Source: Paracamarosporium sp. OC-R06-R3
Taxonomy: Eukaryota; Ascomycota; Dothideomycetes; Pleosporales; Didymosphaeriaceae
Reading direction: 5' to 3'
Assembly (NCBI GenBank): GCA_019828545.1
Contig: JACVRA010000257.1
Span: 174,246-238,245 of the forward strand
Length of the DNA stretch: 64,000 bases
Each line of letters begins with the position of its first letter. The stretch's first letter is position 1. Below are positions 57,233-64,000 of the stretch, in pieces. Made by a program: the position numbers and the translations under genes. The notes beneath the pieces are model-generated. The model was given only the letters and a program-made list of their open reading frames with translations. It did no database searches and had not been told where the DNA came from.

Positions 57233-57579
57233 GGTGAGCTAGGATTAGCAATGAAGGTTGTCTAGGAGCAAATCACGGGTAGTTTAAAGTAAACTGCATT
57301 GGGAATGAGATCAAAGCTCAGAGTTGAAATGTATATTATTGATGCTGCTCTCTATTCTACGGCCCTTTTGAAAGAAACGTTGCTGCCGAGGTATCCGAAC
57401 TTAAGTGGTTCGCTGCTACCAAGCAAGATCATCCACGCATCTGCCAGGATGCCAACAAATCGTATGTCCAGGGAGGAATTTGCTTTTCCTATAGATGCGT
57501 AGTAACTGCCGTTCGTTTGTCGCAGCAACTAAAAAACCCCACGCGATTGATAGATGTGGCTCGCTCCCTTCCCCATGGG
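57233..57579. other. Intergenic, 0.35 kb
   Basis: Between the pseudogene and the 3' end of the kinase/ankyrin gene. Nothing seen. Confidence 0.4.
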
Positions 57580-60500
57580 TCACCGGCCTTCGCAATGACG
57601 CCTCCTTTTCCATAATGCACTCCGTTCTGCGGAGAGAAGGCCAGCACGAGCTGTGCTATCTTGTGTGTATCTGGGGCTTGATTCTTGAATGATGGGATTG
57701 GTAGGTCGGACTTGAGAAATCTGATAGGGCTGTAGGGCGAATAGCGGATCATTTCGTGGAGATGAGTCATCCCCTGTGGCATGTGCAGCTGGATTGAAGA
57801 CAGATGGCAAAGACGATCTCCGAGTTTCGCAAAGGTTGTGTAGCGCTGGGCCTACGCTAAGGCACAAGCTTTTGTGGTATTCTCGGACTTCGCTATATTG
57901 TCTCGACTTTTCATTGGACGCACTCATATCTTCGACACTCTTAATGTGCTCCTTTGTTGGCCTCGAAGAGACCGAGACGTGTGTAACCAAACTCTTCGGC
58001 AACATTTCTATGGCCACGAGGTTATTCCATTCGGCAGCAACATGAAGCGCAAGTAGACCCATATTATTTTGGATAGAGGGATCGGCATTATTGTTCAGCA
58101 AGAGATTGATCTCATACTGGGACGATCTGCGTGCCGCGACGTGGAGAGGTGTGTCCCCAGCCTCATTCTTCCGATTCACCCGAGCTCCAAATCGAATAAG
58201 GGCATTCGCTATTTCTGGCTTAGAGAAATGGATAGCCATGTGTAGAGGGCCCCAAGGAGAACCGTCCGGCGCATCGATGACTGCTTTATTTCGGCAAAGG
58301 CAATTAACAACATCAATGAGTCCTTTGTTTGTTGCATAGAGGAGAGGAGATAGCCCATGACCATCGAGTCCGTCAATCGACGCGCCCAGCTCTAACAACT
58401 GTTCAACAACCGCAGTTGACTCGCTATAGTGCAGAGGCGATGCTCCTTGATGGTCTTTCATGTGTAGTAACGAAGAATCCTGCTCTACTAAAAATCTTAC
58501 GACGTAAAGGTTCAACCCAGACGCTGCTAGATGGAGACATGTTCGACCTTGGCTGTCTACACGGGACAGTCCAATCGGATCGCGCTTCAGAATCAGCTTT
58601 ATAGCCGTGAGAACATCTGGATCTGTACGTTGAGAAGCCAGTAATACCGCATCATGTATGGGATTCCTGAAAGCCATAGAATCATCGTACGTAGGTATGT
58701 ACTCTTCCCTGGCGAGAGACTCGTTGCAAGCGATGATGGCCTCCGTCATCGCATCATCTCCTAGGTCTAATGACATCTTGAGTGCCTCCAGGCGCCAATT
58801 CGTTCTTCCTTCCGACGCGAAATATTCAGTCTTTGAGGGTAAGCTTGGCCCGCTTTCTTTAGCTACTGGAATCACCAACTGAACAATGCGTTCTGCGTTC
58901 TTTCTCATATCTCGACCGTGCATAGCCATCCTTTCAGGGATGGTTGCCATGCATAATGCTCGCGAGAGATCAAAAGGCAGATCCACGGTGCCCATTTGCG
59001 TTTTTTTAGTCAACAGGATGAATACATCTGGATTATGATACTTCACAGCAACATGGAAGGCCGTCCATCGGATACTATTCGCGGTGTAGCCCACGGCAAG
59101 TGGGTCTGCGCCTAGATTGAGCAAGGCAATAACCGTGTTTATACTTCCTGTGGCAATTGCATGCATCAAAGGAGTTCCAAGGAGCTGTAGAGGCCATTGT
59201 GGATATATGCCCATCTCTTGAGTCGCGGGTAGGTTGATAGCGTCCAAAAGCTCCGGACCACTGCGCTCGAGGACTCGATGTGAAAACGATAGTACATCAT
59301 CATCTACCATAAAGAGCCAATGGAACATATTGCGACCACTTCTATCCGATCTGAATGGATACTCGACCCGACTCAATAGAGCCAGAGCCACTCGGGGATC
59401 TTGCCTACGCATGGCTAGCACTAAGGGACTTTCTCCGCAAGGAAGTTGCGTCCACGGAACTCGCTTGACGAATTTGGCTTCGATCGTTCTTGAGTCTCCG
59501 CTCAGGATAGCGTCTTCTAGAACCAGCGCGTCGTGGTTTCCCGTTGAAATGTTGATAGTGTCTTGCGCCGGGATGGGAGTAGGTCCTTGGTCAAACATTG
59601 TCCCAGGCGGGGTAGTCTCTATCGAAAGCATATTTTGAGCGGCTTCTCGACATTTTTCTACCGCACCGTTCAATCCCTGTTGGACAATCAACGGACCAAA
59701 GTTCCGAGCGATACTGTTACCAAGTTCGATTGCTTGCTCAATATAAATGTCAGCTTTTGAATGATCCGTCGGGATACCGAAACCGATGGAGTAGCAGAGA
59801 CCAAGTTGCCACGCGGCTGAACTCTTAGCCATAACGGATGCGGACTGATGCTCATAGATAGTTCGAAAATCTTCCATGATGAGAGATTTGTGTGTCCAGG
59901 ATATCGCATGATCAACATTCTGTCGAAAGATCTGCATGCGACAATAATTTAGACAAAACTACAATTGATTGCGGTGGGAGCAAGCTCTGGGTCTACTAAC
60001 CTCATATGACCATGCAGCTACACCACTACAGATAGCCAACTGGGCACTAGGATCCGTGCTCTCACTACCTCTGGAATCTCGTCAGTCGAGGTCATAGAGT
60101 GCTGTGCGCAAGCTGTTTTCACTGCGTCGAGCCACACTCTCGTCTTTCTATTGACGCAATCGAGATAACTTGATACAATCAAAAGTCTCAATGCATAGTT
60201 ATACATACCTCCAATTCTTCATAATTTGAAGCGAGCTTAGCCGGTCGCTACGGAAGTGGGCACGATGCTGTAACGTGTGCCTCAAGACGTCTTTGAACAC
60301 CTTCCTTTGTCCCAGATCATCGACTTTGTCTGCTGACCTTAGAGCAACCCAGAATATTAGCCTGAAGCGGAGATCATCATCTGACTTGTCTGAGCCCTCG
60401 CCTAGAGTGAGTCCACGTTTATAAGTTACTTGCTCCTTATACGAAGCACCGTCAAGTAGCGTTTCCCAAGTGAGTATTCCAAACGCCCAAATATCACAAC

Positions 60501-61437
60501 GTTTCATCCCTGTCTGGTCAAGAGGCTTCACATCTTGAGTCATGACCTCGGGTGCGTTGTAGCTTTGAGACTAGATCAGCAAGATGCCTAAGCGCACAAC
60601 GATGGATACATACCTTTGGGTTCCTCTATATTTATTAGACATCTGGCTGTCTTCGTTCGGTGCTTTCACGATCGAGTGTCCAAAATCGCAGATCTTAGCG
60701 ATTGGAAACTGATCTTGTTCATCTGGGACAGAGACTAGCACATTTTCGAGTTTGATATCTCCGTGTATAATATTTGCTGTATGAAGTGCGTGGATCCCAG
60801 CAGCTACATCTGCTAATAACTTTTCTTTCTGCCAGGTAGTCTCTTCCTGTACGATCGGTTCATTAGTATGACTTTTAGTAAGCTTGTGATTGCTAAGGTA
60901 CTGGCGTAAGTTTCCTCCAGAACAGTAGTCTACTAAAATGTACGGCAGAGTGGCCGTGCCGGCTGAACTCCAGCCGTAGCCGATTAGGGTTAGAATGTTA
61001 GAATGATTTCTTAGCGGCGTATGATGCATAATCCGCAGCTCCAAAATAAGGGATGAAATTCGGCGGATAAACTCTTCTCGGGAGTTATTCGCCAACTTCA
61101 ACCGTTTAATAGCTATAATCTTTCCCCGAACTGTGCATCTTTCGACCCAGAAAGTCTCCCCTTCATCGATAAACTCAGTCCGCTCGATGACACTGTACGG
61201 GTACATGTCCAGCTTCAGTGTCTGCACAGTTTTGATAACATCTTGAAATCCTTGTGTTCGAACGGATGAGTTCGTACGGATGCTAAGTCGTGATAGCTCG
61301 AGGCTGTCTACGGTCGGGCACGTTGACGCGACTGAGGCTGAGAAAATGCTCTTGTGCTCTCCTGTCAGTCCGATCAAATGTCGAGGAAGTGCATGTTGCC
61401 TTACCGCCAAAGATTCGACATCATCAGAGGAAGACAT
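57580..61437 (-). CDS. Protein kinase / ankyrin-repeat fusion protein
   Basis: Four exons: 61437-60614, 60562-60209, 60070-60001 and 59931-57580; introns 51, 138 and 69 nt; phases close to 1199 residues. The N-terminal kinase (residues ~70-400) has the ATP-binding Lys in IIAIKRLK, catalytic loop HGDIKLENVLV (HGD instead of HRD), DFGHS and NAPEV. A linker with TPR/Sel1-like helices (SSAAWQLGLCYSIGFGIPTDHSKADIYIEQAIELGN) follows. The C-terminal ~650 residues contain ankyrin repeats (TCLHLAASGLNLYVVRFLVE, GDTPLHVAARRSSQ, GLLALHVAAEWNNL). No membrane segment or NACHT domain. Such fusions are expanded, variable families in Pezizomycotina; signalling or non-self recognition roles are guessed. The 138-nt intron is the least certain, though its branch site (ctgac) and phase fit. 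Confidence 0.8.
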
Positions 61438-61566
61438 CGTTCCTCCATTAGCTTTTATGGCGGGCGCATTGTGGTATGTCCGCACTGTCAGTTGTTCGGC
61501 GAGGCGCGAAATTGAGGAGGGGTTGATGTATGGGACAGGGTTGCAGCGCACAGGCGGCCCCCAATA

Positions 61567-61590
61567 CAGTGTCTGTGCGCGTGCCGCCCA
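61567..61590. repeat. Left terminal inverted repeat of the pogo-like element
   Basis: 24 bp, identical to the reverse complement of the right end at 63649-63672. Confidence 0.95.
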
Positions 61591-61655
61591 TGTTCGCGTG
61601 CCGCCCACCCCAACAGTGCAACACCATACTTTCGACGCGTGATTCAACCACAACT

Positions 61656-63527
61656 ATGCCTAGAATCAATGATGCGCTGCAGCGGATCGATAATTTAAAG
61701 CCTAGCGAAAAGATTTCCTATAGTAAAATTACAAAAGATGCGCGTTGTGATCGCTCAACCTTATCGCGCCGTCACCGAGGTGTTCAAGTGGATAACACTA
61801 CTAAGAATATTAGGCAGCGTAAAGTAACACCCCAACAGGAGGACGACCTTGTTCAGTACATTATAGGGCTTACAGAGCGCCACTTTCCTCCCACAAGAGA
61901 GATGATTAAGAATTTCGTACGTGGAATGGCCCATATTGAGGTCTCTGAGACCTGGGTTACGCACTTCCTCTAGCGACACCGCGATGTACTTTCGAACCAA
62001 TGGACCTCCCCTATGGCTGCCAATCGTCACGCTGCTGACTCCTGGGGCAAGTAAAAGGCGTACTTCGACCTTCTAACGCACCGGATAAATAAGTACTCTA
62101 TCGAGCCTCGGCACACATACAATATGGATGAGAAGGGCTTCATGGCCGGTATCATTGGCAAACAGAAGAGGGTGTTTAGTAAGGCTTCGTTTGAGCGTAA
62201 ACATGCTCGGCAGAGCTCTCATGATGGCAGCCGTGAATGGATTACGCTTGTAGCGTGTGTGTGTGGCGATGGTACAACTCTTCCTCCAAGCCTCATCTTC
62301 CAGGCTGACTCCGCGAACGTACAATCGAACTGGGTGAGCGATATTGACAAGAAGAAGCACTCTATCTATACAACTGTCTCCCCCTCCAGCTAGTCCAACG
62401 ATGACGCAGGCTTAGGCTGGGTTGAGCAGGTGTTCAACCCACTTACAAAGCATAAAGCGCGAAGAAAGTGGCGGCTCTTGATTATGGATGGCCACAGCAG
62501 CTATATAACAATGGATTTCTTATCCCATTGTGCTGAGGAGCGCATACTAGTACTTATCTATCCTCCACACAGTACCCATACTCTCCAGCTACTTGATGTA
62601 GTATGCTTCTCGCTATTAGCAACTAACTACTCTACGGTCCTTATGAATTACCTTTACAGCAGCTAGGGCTTAACGCCTATTGAGAAAGGTGACTTCTTTA
62701 AGATCTTCTGGCAAGCATGGACGCAAACGTTCACTGAAAAGCTGGTCCTTCGCTCTTTTGAGGCAGTGGGGATCGCTCCGCTCAACCCTGAGGTTATACT
62801 GAATTGTTTCACCCCTAGCCAAGCTGAAGCAGCCGCAGCACAGGCCTTTAATAAAGCTGGCGATTGGCGACATAATGATAGGGCTTGGCGGCAATTGGTA
62901 AAGAACCCAGCTGCAGATGAGGCAAAAGAGCTGAGGCAAACCCTTCACCAGCTCACGAACTAAAATGAGCTGTTAAAGATGGAAAGAAACGGCTTACAAG
63001 AAGCTCTCTGTCACGCAAGAAGTAAGCCTAGAAAAAGCAAGCCTCTGCCGCTTATTCAGCGCAAAGAGACTTGTTCAAAGACGCAATGGTACTCACCCTG
63101 AGGTGTTAACGAGGCTCAACACCTCTAGAACATATTTGAGCAAGAGGAGAAGGATAATGAGCTCTGTAAACACACTGCGCGAGAGATTCGTGAGTCCAAC
63201 AGGAAGCTGAAGCAGAAGCTTGATGCTGAGAAGAAAGTCGCTGCTGCAACAAGAAGAAGGGAAGCTGCTGAGCGAGCCCAGTTGAAGCGTGAGGAAGCAG
63301 CTCAACGTAAAGCTGAACGAGAGCGTCAAAAGCAAGAGCGCGACGCTGCGAAAGCTATACAACTGTCCTAAAAAGGCAGGCGGAAGGTTTCACAGTCTAC
63401 AGCACCTAGAAAGAAGCAGAATCGTGGTGTAGTGGCTGCGCGGCGTAGTGTTGTTACTGCAGCATCTCTTCTAGCACCTCGCACCTACACTACACGCAGC
63501 GGCCGAACTGCCACTCTATACAATTAA
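61656..63527 (+). pseudogene. Pogo-type transposase, inactivated by in-frame stops
   Basis: One continuous frame of 624 codons from ATG 61656 (MPRINDALQRID) to TAA 63525-63527, interrupted by eight stops: TAG 61971, TAA 62052, TAG 62391, TAG 62664, TAA 62961, TGA 63099, TAG 63126, TAA 63369. There is no indel. Domains: N-terminal Psq/CENP-B helix-turn-helix (YSKITKDARCDRSTLSRRHRG), a second HTH (TREMIKNFV), and the DDE_1 core with the first Asp in YNMDEKGF, the second in LLIMDGHSSY and the third in HTLQLLDV. A Lys/Glu-rich coiled tail follows, then the usual C-terminus (TTRSGRTATLYN). All stops fit single C-to-T (or G-to-A) transitions, the RIP pattern. Confidence 0.92.
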
Positions 63528-63648
63528 CACGTATAAGGGAATCTCGTCGCATAGGTCTATAGAACATTCTACTAAAAGATCTTATAGTAATAGCTATTGT
63601 GTGTGGCTCTACAGCTTCATTTCTCTATACTGCGTGAGGTGGTTGGGG

Positions 63649-63672
63649 TGGGCGGCACGCGCACAGACACTG
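63649..63672. repeat. Right terminal inverted repeat of the pogo-like element
   Basis: 24 bp, perfect inverted match to 61567-61590; flanked by TA at 63673-63674. Confidence 0.95.
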
Positions 63673-63674
63673 TA

Positions 63675-64000
63675 ACGTGTCTGTGCGCGTGCCGAGCCAC
63701 TTCGCGTGACGAGCCACCCAACACCATAATAGCTGATGTAGAAATGAGGCTATAGAGCCACCCACAATCAATATTATCACGAGATTTTCTAGAGGAGCAC
63801 TATATCAATCCTCGCGATTAATTTGCACTATTGATATCTATCTGGAAGCCTGACGTTGCGGCCACGGCGCGTTGATCTGGTTGGTGCAGCAGATGCGCCC
63901 TCGAAGGCCTTACTAGAATCTGAAGCATCAACAACACGTTTCTGACGCTTTCTGCCTTGTAGAGATAACTGTGAGGCCTTTCTCTTACCCTTTTGGGATA
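63675..64000 (-). mobile_element. Second pogo-like transposon, partial (runs off the window)
   Basis: Immediately after the TA of the first element a related terminus begins: cgtgtctgtgcgcgtgccg (63676-63694), then agccacttcgcgtgacgagccaccc, matching the duplicated layout of the first element's left end. The minus strand then holds a transposase C-terminus. So the two elements lie back to back and share one TA. Confidence 0.8.
63828..64000 (-). CDS. Transposase C-terminus, partial
   Basis: Open from the right window edge to TAG at 63828-63830, about 56 residues, very basic (KGKRKASQLSLQGRKRQKR) and ending RRGRNVRLPDRYQ. That resembles the (T)RSGRxxRxPxRY-type end of pogo/Fot transposases. 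No internal stop in this short part. It belongs to the second element. Confidence 0.7.
   Translation of the reverse strand, partial: SQKGKRKASQLSLQGRKRQKRVVDASDSSKAFEGASAAPTRSTRRGRNVRLPDRYQ

Larger units (their letters stand above)
61567..63672 (+). mobile_element. Pogo/Fot-like (Tc1-mariner superfamily) DNA transposon, 2.1 kb
   Basis: Bounded by TA on both sides (61565-61566 and 63673-63674), the Tc1-mariner target duplication. Terminal inverted repeats are 24 bp and perfect: 61567-61590 (cagtgtctgtgcgcgtgccg...) against 63649-63672. After them both ends share ccccaac, but the left end has 17 extra bases (a second tgttcgcgtgccgccca copy) between. One transposase frame runs left to right. 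The element sits 130 bp upstream of the kinase/ankyrin start codon and probably carries or displaces its promoter. Confidence 0.95.

Noticed and set aside
61437..61653. Extension of the kinase N-terminus to 61653
   Set aside because: The extra 72 residues would be translated from the transposon terminus and its start codon is TTG; the first ATG is at 61437.

Overview
The window reads as nuclear DNA of a filamentous ascomycete, most likely a Dothideomycete of the Pleosporales type. Genes lie on both strands without operons. Almost every multi-exon gene has 46-71 nt introns with GT..AG ends and CTNAC-like branch sites. The gene set is fungal: VTC4, OST1, a Gal80-like protein, GT69, UstYa/DUF3328 proteins and pogo/Fot-type transposons. 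The genus cannot be told from this sequence. All exon boundaries below were worked out by hand from splice motifs, reading phase and family conservation.

Region 1-47.5 kb is mostly housekeeping and metabolic sequence. In order it holds: a 5'-truncated fungal transcription factor; a GPI-type surface protein; cytosolic tyrosyl-tRNA synthetase; coatomer alpha; an acidic orphan protein; a secreted germin-like cupin; a small orphan; an MFS transporter; a pseudouridine-5'-phosphate glycosidase/kinase fusion; OST1; a Gal80-like oxidoreductase; the polyphosphate polymerase VTC4; a tetraspan membrane protein; Elongin A; THO7; tubulin cofactor A; MCM4; an HSL-type hydrolase; a divergent aldolase and galactonate-dehydratase pair that looks like a small sugar-acid catabolic module; a polytopic membrane protein; and a GT69 glycosyltransferase.

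Region 47.5-57.3 kb is accessory and is the most interesting part. A small secreted protein at 53.84-54.35 kb has a signal peptide, a Lys-Arg site and four near-identical 32-residue repeats. Three genes for UstYa-like (DUF3328) single-pass membrane proteins with HxxHC motifs surround it, two on the left on the minus strand and one on the right on the plus strand. This is the layout of a fungal dikaritin-type RiPP cluster (ustiloxin, phomopsin, asperipin, victorin, epichloecyclin class), but with a repeat unit I do not recognise. The intergenic region between the second oxidase and the precursor carries three ~64-bp tandem repeats, each with a GC-rich inverted repeat. Decayed gene remnants flank the cluster on both sides.

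Region 57.5-64 kb holds a 1199-residue protein kinase/ankyrin-repeat fusion. A pogo-like transposon with 24-bp perfect terminal inverted repeats and a TA target duplication sits 130 bp upstream of its start codon. The transposase frame is intact except for eight in-frame stops and no indel, the pattern left by repeat-induced point mutation. A second, related element abuts it and runs off the window.
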